Shown here piece by piece: positions 8,979 through 15,526 of a stretch of DNA of 64,000 nt. The stretch is from Pseudomonadota bacterium (GTDB taxonomy: Bacteria > Pseudomonadota > Alphaproteobacteria > Rhizobiales > Xanthobacteraceae), in contig JAEWJH010000041.1 in the NCBI GenBank assembly GCA_023386635.1, positions 1-64,000 of the forward strand, written 5' to 3'. Position numbers and translations under genes: made by a program. Each line of letters begins with the position of its first letter. The first letter of the stretch is position 1. Below the pieces are notes generated by a model, which did not search any database, was not told the origin of the DNA, and saw only the letters and a program-made list of their open reading frames with translations.

Positions 8979-9950
8979 TTATTGCGGCGTCAGCCCGGCG
9001 TCTTTCACGACCTGAGCCGCCAGCGCGCGATCGCGCTTGATCTCTTCGGCGAACTGGTCCGGCGTATTCGTCGCCGGCACCAGACTGCGCGCCGTGAGAT
9101 GCCGCCGCTTGAACTCCGGATCGTTGATGATTCTGGCCATCTCCTTGGACACCTTGTCGATGATATCCGACGGCGTACCCTTCGGCGCGAACAGACCGAA
9201 CCAGGCACGCGACGGCGGCCCCTTGTAGCCGCTCTCCTCCAGCGTCGGCACGTTCGGAAAATTGGTCGAGCGGATGTTGTTGACCATGACGATCGGCGTC
9301 ATCTTCCCTGCCTGGATGAAGGACGAGACGTTGCCTTCGCCGATGATGGCGATGGGCGTGGTGCCGCTGAGCACGGCGTTGACTGCGTCGCCACCGCCCT
9401 TGAATGGAATGCGAACCCAGTCCGCGCCCTTTTCTTCCTTCAACTTCGTCATCATGACAGCGACGGAATGGGACGCGGTCGCATAGCTCAGCGTTCCCGC
9501 CTTCGCCTTTGACAGGGCGATCAACTCGTCGAGGTTGTGCACGCCGAGCGACGAATTCACCACCATCACCTGCAGCAGATAGAACAGGTTGGTGATCGGC
9601 ACTATGCCGCCTTCATCGAACGGCAGCTTCTTGAACAGGTGCGGATTGAACACCAGAGGATCGGAATACAGGATGCAGATCGTATAGCCATCCGGCTGCG
9701 CATCCTGACATGCCTTGACGCCGATATTCTCCATGCCCCCGGGCCGGTTTTCGACGACCACCGGCTGCTTCCAGCGCTTGTGCAGCTCTTCGCCGACCGC
9801 GCGGATGAAAATGTCGCTGATTCCGCCCGGGCTTTGATTGGCGATCACGCGGATCGTGCGCGCCGGATAGTCCTGCGCCATGGCCGCGGACGTGAAACTC
9901 CCTCCCGCCAGAAGGGTGGCGAACGCCAGGATACCGGCTGTCAGACGCAT
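8979..9950 (-). CDS. TTT receptor (Bug-family extracytoplasmic solute receptor)
   Basis: A 323-residue periplasmic binding protein. Signal peptide residues 1-25, cleavage after A-M-A. The mature start Y-P-A-R-T-I-R-V-I-A-N-Q-S-P-G-G and V-V-V-E-N-R-P-G-G are Bug signatures. The ATG at 9950 has an AGGAGAAC ribosome site. It is convergent with the Rid gene and separate from the M20 operon, but a near-perfect copy of the TATGGT-N6-ACCATA repeat lies 70 bases upstream of its start, so it is probably co-regulated. It is the second orphan receptor in this locus without membrane components. Confidence 0.9.
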   Translation of the reverse strand: MRLTAGILAFATLLAGGSFTSAAMAQDYPARTIRVIANQSPGGISDIFIRAVGEELHKRWKQPVVVENRPGGMENIGVKACQDAQPDGYTICILYSDPLVFNPHLFKKLPFDEGGIVPITNLFYLLQVMVVNSSLGVHNLDELIALSKAKAGTLSYATASHSVAVMMTKLKEEKGADWVRIPFKGGGDAVNAVLSGTTPIAIIGEGNVSSFIQAGKMTPIVMVNNIRSTNFPNVPTLEESGYKGPPSRAWFGLFAPKGTPSDIIDKVSKEMARIINDPEFKRRHLTARSLVPATNTPDQFAEEIKRDRALAAQVVKDAGLTPQ

Positions 9951-10019
9951 GTTGGAGTTCTCCTCACCTGTGCAGCGAACGCGCAAAGGTTAGGCGAGTT
10001 GATACGCTAGCGCAATGAT

Positions 10020-10037
10020 TATGCTCCTTGGACCATA
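10020..10037. promoter_or_regulatory. Inverted repeat TATGCT-N6-ACCATA, site 3 (proposed PadR operator)
   Basis: The same 6-6-6 geometry as sites 1 and 2, with 11 of 12 half-site bases matching (TATGCT instead of TATGGT; spacer CCTTGG). It lies 70 bases upstream of the second TTT receptor. Confidence 0.5.
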
Positions 10038-10169
10038 ACCGCGATTCTGATGGAGTTTGCCGAAGCCGGCGTGCCGCGCGGCTTTGTTATCGCCACGATA
10101 TCGCACGCGGCGATAAGCTGCGCGCTGATCGGCCCCGGCCGGGAGCGATATCGAGACGAGGATTGATTT

Positions 10170-10925
10170 TTACGGGCGGTCAGCCATGCGATAGCCGATG
10201 CCCGGCTCCGTCAGGATCACCCGGGGATCGTCGGGATGTTCCTCGATCTTCTGCCGGAGCTGGCCGACATAGACCCGCAGATATTGCGTGTCCTCGGTAT
10301 GAGCCGGTCCCCAAACCGCCGCGAGAATTTGCCGGTGCGTCACGACCCGCCCGGCATGCTTCGCCAGAAACGTCAGGAGCTCCAGTTCTTTGGGCGTCAG
10401 CTTCAGCTCGGCGCCGCCGCGCGTGACGCGATGGCGAACGGAATCGACTTCCAGCCCGCCCACCTTCAGAACCGGCACCTCGGCGTTGCGCTGCATCCGA
10501 TGACGCAGCGCCGTGCGCATCCGCGCCAGCAGTTCGCCGACATTGAACGGCTTGTTGACGTAATCATCGGCACCCAGATCCAGCGCCTCGATTTTTTCCG
10601 CCTCGCGCTCGCGCGCCGACACCACGACGATCGGCACCGGATTGAACGGCAGGACCGCTTGCCAGCGCATCAAGAGATAGATGATGAAGAAGCCGCCGAC
10701 ATGAAACAGCAGCATGGCGACCGTGTAAGCCAACCAATGCTGTTCGGTGCTCTCGTCGATTCCGGCAACATGATAAAGACCGGCTTCAACCGGCCTTAGA
10801 ACGGGCGAGAGAAATGTGCGCTCGCCGGCAAACACGCGGGTCATATAACCGCCGACCGGCGGCGCAAGCGCCGCGACGATCAGACAGAACAGTGCGATTT
10901 GAAACCAGCCGATCCATGTCATCAT
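10170..10925 (-). CDS. In-frame chimera: KdpA N-terminus fused to KdpE C-terminal half
   Basis: A 251-residue open frame. Residues 1-96 are the N-terminus of KdpA, the K+ channel subunit of the Kdp ATPase: [27 protein letters not shown], the R-P-V-E span and a second membrane helix ending L-P-F-N-P. From residue 97 it becomes the second half of Kdp[10 protein letters not shown] (REC beta-4), [11 protein letters not shown] (beta-5 Lys), then a full OmpR-type winged helix ([22 protein letters not shown]). The phospho-acceptor Asp, most of kdpA, all of kdpBCD and the start of kdpE are missing. It follows kdpF by 9 bases. Either a deletion relic or a membrane-tethered regulator. Confidence 0.88.
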   Translation of the reverse strand: MMTWIGWFQIALFCLIVAALAPPVGGYMTRVFAGERTFLSPVLRPVEAGLYHVAGIDESTEQHWLAYTVAMLLFHVGGFFIIYLLMRWQAVLPFNPVPIVVVSAREREAEKIEALDLGADDYVNKPFNVGELLARMRTALRHRMQRNAEVPVLKVGGLEVDSVRHRVTRGGAELKLTPKELELLTFLAKHAGRVVTHRQILAAVWGPAHTEDTQYLRVYVGQLRQKIEEHPDDPRVILTEPGIGYRMADRP

Positions 10926-10934
10926 GCGCGCGCC

Positions 10935-11024
10935 TCAGAACCGTTCCGGGCGCAGCAGCGCATAGACGAGATAAACGGAAAGACCCGCAGTCACGAGCGC
11001 GGCCAGCGAATAATCAAGTGTCAT
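10935..11024 (-). CDS. kdpF: KdpF, small membrane subunit of the Kdp K+-ATPase
   Basis: A 29-residue peptide, MTLDYSLAALVTAGLSVYLV then Y-A-L-L-R-P-E-R-F. It is one transmembrane helix with the terminal L-L-x-P-E-(R/K)-F typical of KdpF, which stabilises the KdpABC complex. It sits immediately before the kdpA start, as in intact kdpFABC operons. Since kdpB and kdpC are gone here, its usual partner complex cannot be made from this locus. Confidence 0.85.
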   Translation of the reverse strand: MTLDYSLAALVTAGLSVYLVYALLRPERF

Positions 11025-11033
11025 GCGCCACCT

Positions 11034-11117
11034 CTAGAGTCGCTCGCACGCCGTCGCGTAAGCGACGGTCGCGGCGAACAGGGCGAGGCACAGGCCTGTC
11101 AGAACGATACCGGTCAT
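11034..11117 (-). CDS. Small single-helix membrane protein upstream of kdpF
   Basis: A 27-residue frame, MTGIVLTGLCLALFAATVAY followed by A-T-A-C-E-R-L, with an AGGAGAG ribosome site. One transmembrane helix and a C-terminal C-E-R-L. Similar tiny ORFs (ending C-x-R-L) occur ahead of kdpF in alphaproteobacterial kdp operons, from memory. Same strand and tight spacing place it in the kdp remnant operon. Function unknown. Confidence 0.6.
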   Translation of the reverse strand: MTGIVLTGLCLALFAATVAYATACERL

Positions 11118-11155
11118 GTCGCTCTCCTTTTCCCGGGCGACATGCGATTTAGATA

Positions 11156-11230
11156 TCAGCGCACAAGGAAGCGATCGGGAAAGACGGTGGCGGCGATAAG
11201 GGCCACATAAAGGCCGCGGAGCTCATTCAT
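11156..11230 (-). CDS. Tiny ORF at the head of the kdp remnant operon
   Basis: A 24-residue frame, MNELRGLYVALIAATVFPDR then F-L-V-R, weakly hydrophobic, on the same strand as and 38 bases before the next small ORF. It could be a leader peptide or a remnant. No recognised family and no strong ribosome site. Confidence 0.3.
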   Translation of the reverse strand: MNELRGLYVALIAATVFPDRFLVR

Positions 11231-11584
11231 TGGATCAACAGCTTAATCAACGCCGCGACGTGCGTGCGCACCCATAGATATACGGCTATCCATGGCCGAT
11301 GCGGCTGTCGCCCCGCGCGTCGGATTCGACAACACAGAGCGGTCAGCAGCCCTTCCAGCCGCCGGCGAACGTGGCCTCCCGCGTGGCCAGCTATCCTTGA
11401 AATTATGAGAATCACTCATATATACCGACCATGACATTGATGAGAAAAAATCCCGCACTTCTCTAACGCCGGCGTGCCTGCGCCGGCGATAATGTCTTTT
11501 TCTCTTTCGCCTTCACCGGATTCATCCCCATGAGCTTGCGCGGCCAGCGCACGTTCGTGGCGAGAACCTATGCGGGGTAGTCAT
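11231..11584. other. Intergenic region between kdp remnant and small-membrane-protein operon
   Basis: About 350 bases between divergent units. It should hold the promoters of both. I see no gene. It contains an 8-bp hairpin described separately and an AT-rich stretch near 11400-11450 that could be promoter. Confidence 0.5.
11467..11488 (+). terminator. Hairpin with T-rich flank, possible terminator
   Basis: CGCCGGCG at 11467-11474 pairs with the identical self-complementary octamer at 11481-11488 around a 6-base loop. A T-rich run (tctttttctcttt) follows. No gene is visible immediately upstream on this strand, so the transcript it would end is unknown. Confidence 0.4.
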
Positions 11585-11707
11585 ATGATGTTCATCGGTC
11601 TGGGGATTTTACTCACCCTCTGGATAGCCTTCGTCTGGTTTATCGACCCGGATGGTTTCGCCTTGCGGCGTGAACGCCGCTGGTATCGTCCAGGCCATCG
11701 GGACTGA
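11585..11707 (+). CDS. Small single-span membrane protein (tandem paralogue 1)
   Basis: A 40-residue frame: one hydrophobic helix (MMFIGLGILLTLWIAFVWFI) followed by D-P-D-G-F and a basic tail R-R-E-R-R-W-Y-R. The next ORF, two bases downstream, has the same plan (helix ending in W-L-A-V-F, then L-D-P-D-D-F and a basic tail), so the two appear to be diverged duplicates. Family not recognised. Likely inner membrane with the basic tail in the cytoplasm. Confidence 0.5.
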   Translation: MMFIGLGILLTLWIAFVWFIDPDGFALRRERRWYRPGHRD

Positions 11708-11709
11708 TC

Positions 11710-11886
11710 ATGGAAATTATAAAGGCGAGCGGCATGATCCTCATCGGAATGGCAATTTTCTTCGGGTTGTGGCTGGCGGTTTTCCGGAAGCTCGATCCCG
11801 ATGATTTCCGGCGGGCGCGTTATCGCAATTCCCGCTGGGAGAACGAAACCAAGGTTGCAGGCCACAGTTGCGGAAAGGCCGCTTAA
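11710..11886 (+). CDS. Small single-span membrane protein (tandem paralogue 2)
   Basis: A 58-residue frame with one helix (M-I-L-I-G-M-A-I-F-F-G-L-W-L-A-V-F), then L-D-P-D-D-F-R-R-A-R and a polar tail. It starts two bases after the preceding small ORF and ends 16 bases before an HTH gene that has a clear AGGAG site, so the three form a likely operon. Shares the W-x-x-x-x-x-(I/L)-D-P-D-x-F signature with its neighbour. Function unknown. Confidence 0.5.
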   Translation: MEIIKASGMILIGMAIFFGLWLAVFRKLDPDDFRRARYRNSRWENETKVAGHSCGKAA

Positions 11887-11902
11887 ATTCAGGAGAACGA
11901 AA

Positions 11903-12223
11903 ATGATCATCAGTGGCGCTTTGATCCGGTCCGCGCGTGCCTTGGTGGAAGTGTCGCGCAAAAAACTGTCGATCCGCTCCGGCGTTGCGGAAAAGGATAT
12001 CGCGAAATTCGAGAACCAGGGCTGGCCTTTGAGGGATCCTGATCGGGAAGCGCTGAAGGATGCCCTGGAGGAGTTCGGAGCGGTGTTTATGCCCGAAAGC
12101 AACGGCCGGGGTGTCGGTGTCCGCCTGAAATTTGCCGACGCGGACGCGCTCTATCTTGCGCGCCTGGAAGGTGAAGGCGGCATCACCGCAGACGACTGGG
12201 TACCGCGCGCCCTGAACGCTTAG
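11903..12223 (+). CDS. XRE-type helix-turn-helix protein
   Basis: A 106-residue protein with an AGGAG ribosome site. Residues 6-60 fit a Cro/XRE HTH: I-R-S-A-R-A-L-V-E-V-S-R-K-K-L, S-G-V-A-E-K-D-I-A-K-F-E, then D-P-D-R-E-A-L-K-D-A-L-E-E-F-G-A-V-F. The ending F-M-P-E-S-N-G-R-G-V-G-V-R-L resembles the short single-domain XRE regulators common in Rhizobiales (F-I-P-E-N-G-G-G-x-G-V-R). About 35 extra residues follow. Probably regulates its own operon with the two small membrane proteins. Confidence 0.7.
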   Translation: MIISGALIRSARALVEVSRKKLSIRSGVAEKDIAKFENQGWPLRDPDREALKDALEEFGAVFMPESNGRGVGVRLKFADADALYLARLEGEGGITADDWVPRALNA

Positions 12224-12234
12224 GCCCAGAGCAT

Positions 12235-12447
12235 GACAACTGTCCATCGTCACTCGTTACCCTTCGCGTCGTTGACGGCGGGCCGATGGAGGCTATTTCA
12301 CGCGCGGTTTCGGAGATGCGAGCCGACCTGCTCGTTCTGGGCAGCCGAGGCCTCTCCGCACTCCTGAAGGTGCTCGCCGGAAGCGTGACGGAGGAAGCCC
12401 TGCGTTCGCTCAACGTCGCTATCCTCGCCGTGCCAAGCCCGCGCTGA
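12235..12447 (+). pseudogene. Universal stress protein (UspA) C-terminal fragment
   Basis: The frame from about 12235 to a TGA at 12447 reads V-V-D-G-G-P-M-E-A-I-S-R-A-V-S-E-M, then A-D-L-L-V-L-G-S-R-G, G-S-V-T-E-E-A-L-R-S and N-V-A-I-L-A-V-P. This is the nucleotide-binding C-terminal third of a UspA domain (G-x-R-G...G-S-V-x-x-x-x). The N-terminal half is missing and no start or ribosome site precedes it; an internal ATG at 12286 would give 53 residues. It ends two bases before the convergent Mrp operon. A deletion relic. Confidence 0.7.
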
Positions 12448-12449
12448 AG

Positions 12450-12809
12450 TCAGCGTCCGTCCTTGTTTACGCCTGCAGAAGCTGTCCTCTCATTTTTAGC
12501 CCCGTCGCGAAGAGACGCGGCGCGAACCAGAACGATCAGGCCGACCGGGGTCGTGAGGGTGATAAAAAAGAAGATCAGCAATTCGTGTACCGATAATCGG
12601 CCCGTCATGCTCGAAAAGTAGATCAGCGACGCGATCGCTACACACGCGGCGCCAAGCGTCGTCCCAAGCGTCGGCGCATGGACCCGCTCATAGAAGGTCT
12701 GGAAACGAAGCAGCCCCAAAGCGCCGATCAGCGTGACCGCGGATCCTGAGATCAGCAGAACCGCCGTCAAAAGCCCTGCGAGCACGGAGACATCCTTCAG
12801 TTCGCTCAT
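12450..12809 (-). CDS. mrpG: Na+/H+ or K+/H+ antiporter subunit G
   Basis: A 119-residue membrane protein with three hydrophobic spans and the MrpG/PhaG pattern: G-A-L-G-L-L-R-F-Q-T-F-Y-E-R-V-H-A-P-T-L-G-T-T. Last subunit of the hetero-oligomeric Mrp antiporter. Its ATG overlaps the mrpF stop by four bases. The C-terminal about 20 residues are polar and vary in the family. Confidence 0.92.
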   Translation of the reverse strand: MSELKDVSVLAGLLTAVLLISGSAVTLIGALGLLRFQTFYERVHAPTLGTTLGAACVAIASLIYFSSMTGRLSVHELLIFFFITLTTPVGLIVLVRAASLRDGAKNERTASAGVNKDGR

Positions 12810-13084
12810 TCGATCACCTCTCCGCGCAGCAGGAATTTGGCGAGCGCCAGCGTGCTGACGAATCCAAGCAGCGCAATCAGCAGGGCCGCCTCGAAATACA
12901 GCGTGCTTCCCGAGCCGATTCCGAACACGATCAGAAGCAGCATCGCGTTGACATAGAGGCTGTCGAAACCGATCACACGGTCCTGCGCCCGAGGACCGCG
13001 GAGAATGCGATAGAGGGCGCAGAGCATGGCAAGGCCCAGCAGGATCTGCGCGCAGGCCACGGACCATAGGATGATCGTGTTCAT
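12806..13084 (-). CDS. mrpF: Na+/H+ or K+/H+ antiporter subunit F
   Basis: A 92-residue, three-span membrane protein. Family markers: R-I-L-R-G-P-R-A-Q-D-R-V-I-G-F-D-S-L and the later A-L-L-I-A-L-L-G-F-V-S-T-L-A. Overlaps mrpE by four bases and mrpG by four bases, so the small subunits are translationally coupled. The start at 13084 is the ATG matching the family's usual N-terminus. Confidence 0.92.
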   Translation of the reverse strand: MNTIILWSVACAQILLGLAMLCALYRILRGPRAQDRVIGFDSLYVNAMLLLIVFGIGSGSTLYFEAALLIALLGFVSTLALAKFLLRGEVIE

Positions 13085-13569
13085 GCGAATATCTCCAGCA
13101 GGCGCCGCTCGTAACGTCCCTTGATGGCGTTCACCACATCGTCCCTGTCGGTAAGATCGAGGACGTGAATGGTGAGAAGGCCGCGTGCTTCGTCGAAATC
13201 CACCCAGATCGTGCCCGGCGTGGAGGTGATGATGCATGCGAGCGCGGCCAGGCCGTAAGGGTTGCGTAATTCGAGCGGGATTTCCACAAAGCCGGCGGTT
13301 CTCCGGCTGCACTTGAGATCCAGAATAAGGCCCGCGACCGCGATATTGGACCGGACAATATCGATGAGCACCACCGCGGCGAGCCGCGCCATCACGCCAA
13401 TGCGCTGCAGACGGGTTTTCGGGAGTTCGAGGGCGGTGAGCGTCCATCCCCCGACCACTGCGATCACGCCGCCCAGCAGAATGTGCCCGATCGAGAAAGT
13501 CTGATTGAGCAGCAGCCAGAGTGCGAACAGGCCGCCGCTCGCGACAGGAAAGGGAATCAGCCGGCTCAT
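13081..13569 (-). CDS. mrpE: Na+/H+ or K+/H+ antiporter subunit E
   Basis: A 162-residue protein with N-terminal membrane helices and a soluble C-terminal domain. Markers: L-W-L-L-L-N, S-I-G-H-I-L-L-G-G, V-L-I-D-I-V-R-S-N-I-A-V-A, and the characteristic L-A-C-I-I-T-S-T-P-G-T with F-D-E-A and H-V-L-D. The ATG at 13569 overlaps mrpD by four bases. MrpE is needed for assembly and activity of the complex. Confidence 0.92.
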   Translation of the reverse strand: MSRLIPFPVASGGLFALWLLLNQTFSIGHILLGGVIAVVGGWTLTALELPKTRLQRIGVMARLAAVVLIDIVRSNIAVAGLILDLKCSRRTAGFVEIPLELRNPYGLAALACIITSTPGTIWVDFDEARGLLTIHVLDLTDRDDVVNAIKGRYERRLLEIFA

Positions 13570-15185
13570 GGCGGCCCCGCCTGCCGGTTCGGCGTAGCTG
13601 CCGTGGACCCAAGAACGGCGTGCATATAATCGCGCGGAGTGTGCAGCGACTGCGCGGTTCTCTGCATAAACCGCGTAACCGGTCCCGCGTCGATGGTCTG
13701 GACGACACATAGCAACAAGAGCGCGATCACGGGGCCCATCTCGACAAGATGCACGCGCGGAACGGTCCGATCCAAAGACGCCCAGAACGTGCTGATGCCG
13801 GCGCGCATCATGGCGATGAGCGCTGCCAGCCCCGACAGGATCAGCACCGGAAGCAAAATCCAGCCCGCCATGGAAACAGCAGGTACATTGAGCGCAGCCG
13901 TCAGAATAGCGAATTTACCGACGAATCCGGAGAGGGGTGGCAGGCCGGCAATAACGACGGCGCAGCCGATGAAGGCGAGGCCAAGAAGACTCATGGTCGC
14001 CGGGATGGCGATGCCGACATCGTCGGGGCCTTCGAGTTCATGCTCCTCGCCGTACAATTCACGGGTGACGGCGAGCATATCGGCGCCCGGCTCGCGGCCG
14101 CGCTCCACCAGTTCGATCAGCAGGAAGAACGCGCCAAGCCCGAGCGTCGAACTGACCAGATAGAATAGCGCGGCGGCGGTCACGCCGAGTTGGTTGATTC
14201 CAAGGCAGGCGAGAACCGTGCCGGAAGAGACCAGCACCGACATGGCCGAAAACCTCGCCATGTTTTGCGACGCGAGACTGCCGATCGCACCGAAAATGAT
14301 GGTGGCGAGACCGCCAGCAAATAATAATTCGCCGCCGAACTGAAAAGACCCTGCCGGCTCGCCACCGCCGACGACCAGAAGCCAGACCCGGATCACGCTA
14401 TAGACCCCGACCTTCGTCAGGATCGCAAAGATGGCTGCCACGGGCGGCGGTACCGCGCTGTAGGTGCCGGGCAGCCAGAAGCACAGCGGCCACATTCCGG
14501 CCTTTACCAGAAACGCGCCGGCGAGAATCCCGACGCCCGCTTCCAGCAATGCGCGATCCTCAGCGCGAATGGCCGGGATACGCGCGGCGAGGTCGGCCAT
14601 GTTGAGCGTTCCGGCGACGCCGTAAATGAGGCTGACGCCGATCAGAAACAGCAGCGACGCGGCAAGATTGATGACGATGTAGTGAAGTCCGCCCATCACC
14701 CGTGCGGACCCGGACCCGTGCAGGGCCAGACCGTAGGAGGCTGCAAGGAGCACTTCGAAGAATACAAAAAGGTTGAACAAATCGCCGGTGAGAAACGCAC
14801 CGTTGATGCCCATCAGCAAAAACTGAAACAGAGGATGAAACAGCACGCCGACCCGGTGCCAGCGCGCCAGCGAAAATATCGCGGCTCCCGACGCAAGGAG
14901 GCTGGTCAACAACAGCATCAGGGCCGCGAGCCGGTCGATCACCAGCACGATGGCGAAGGGCACCGGCCAATCGCCCAGGCGATACACGCCGGCGACGCCC
15001 GACGGAGCCGCATCGGCGGCGCGCAGCAGATAGATCGAGATCGCGATCAAGGCGAGCGTGACGATGACATTCAGCGCCCCGTTGACGTTGCGCCGGCGCT
15101 CGCCGCCTAGCGCAAGCATCAGCGCACCGGCCGCCAGAGGCAGCACGATGGGAGCGACCATCAGGTGCTCGGTGAAGCCCCTCAT
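13566..15185 (-). CDS. mrpD: Na+/H+ or K+/H+ antiporter subunit D
   Basis: A 539-residue polytopic protein homologous to respiratory complex I subunits NuoM/N. It has the proton-translocating antiporter core: F-F-E-V-L-L-A-A-S-Y-G-L, L-V-K-A-G-M-W-P-L-C-F-W-L-P, A-I-L-T-K-V-G-V-Y and P-P-L-S-G-F-V-G-K. I chose the ATG at 15185 because it overlaps the mrpC stop by four bases and fits the family; the frame stays open further upstream but that part is out-of-frame mrpC. Works with subunit A as the ion-conducting module. Confidence 0.93.
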   Translation of the reverse strand: MRGFTEHLMVAPIVLPLAAGALMLALGGERRRNVNGALNVIVTLALIAISIYLLRAADAAPSGVAGVYRLGDWPVPFAIVLVIDRLAALMLLLTSLLASGAAIFSLARWHRVGVLFHPLFQFLLMGINGAFLTGDLFNLFVFFEVLLAASYGLALHGSGSARVMGGLHYIVINLAASLLFLIGVSLIYGVAGTLNMADLAARIPAIRAEDRALLEAGVGILAGAFLVKAGMWPLCFWLPGTYSAVPPPVAAIFAILTKVGVYSVIRVWLLVVGGGEPAGSFQFGGELLFAGGLATIIFGAIGSLASQNMARFSAMSVLVSSGTVLACLGINQLGVTAAALFYLVSSTLGLGAFFLLIELVERGREPGADMLAVTRELYGEEHELEGPDDVGIAIPATMSLLGLAFIGCAVVIAGLPPLSGFVGKFAILTAALNVPAVSMAGWILLPVLILSGLAALIAMMRAGISTFWASLDRTVPRVHLVEMGPVIALLLLCVVQTIDAGPVTRFMQRTAQSLHTPRDYMHAVLGSTAATPNRQAGPP

Positions 15186-15526
15186 GGTTCCGGCTCCCGT
15201 CCGTCGACATGGTCCGTGCCGGTCAATCCGCGCGCCGCGAGCAGAACGACCAGGAACAACGCTGTCGTCGCGAAGCTGATGACGATCGCGGTCAGCACCA
15301 GTGCTTGCGGCACCGGATCGGCAAATTGTGACGGATCGCCGGCCGCGCCCGGAGTCAGGATCGGAGCAGCGCCGCTCCGCAGGCGTCCCATGGCGAGGAT
15401 GAACAGATTGACCGCGTAGGACAGCAGCGACAATCCGACGATGACCTGAAAGGTGCGTGGTCGCAGGATGAGCCAGACTCCTGAGCCGGCGAGCACGCCG
15501 ATACCGAGCGAGAGGACCGCTTCCAT
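15182..15526 (-). CDS. mrpC: Na+/H+ or K+/H+ antiporter subunit C
   Basis: A 114-residue protein homologous to NuoK, with three transmembrane helices. Markers: G-V-W-L-I-L-R-P-R-T-F-Q-V-I-V-G-L-S-L-L and D-P-V-P-Q-A-L-V-L-T-A-I-V-I, the latter strongly conserved in MrpC. The ATG at 15526 overlaps the mrpAB stop by one base. Confidence 0.93.
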   Translation of the reverse strand: MEAVLSLGIGVLAGSGVWLILRPRTFQVIVGLSLLSYAVNLFILAMGRLRSGAAPILTPGAAGDPSQFADPVPQALVLTAIVISFATTALFLVVLLAARGLTGTDHVDGREPEP

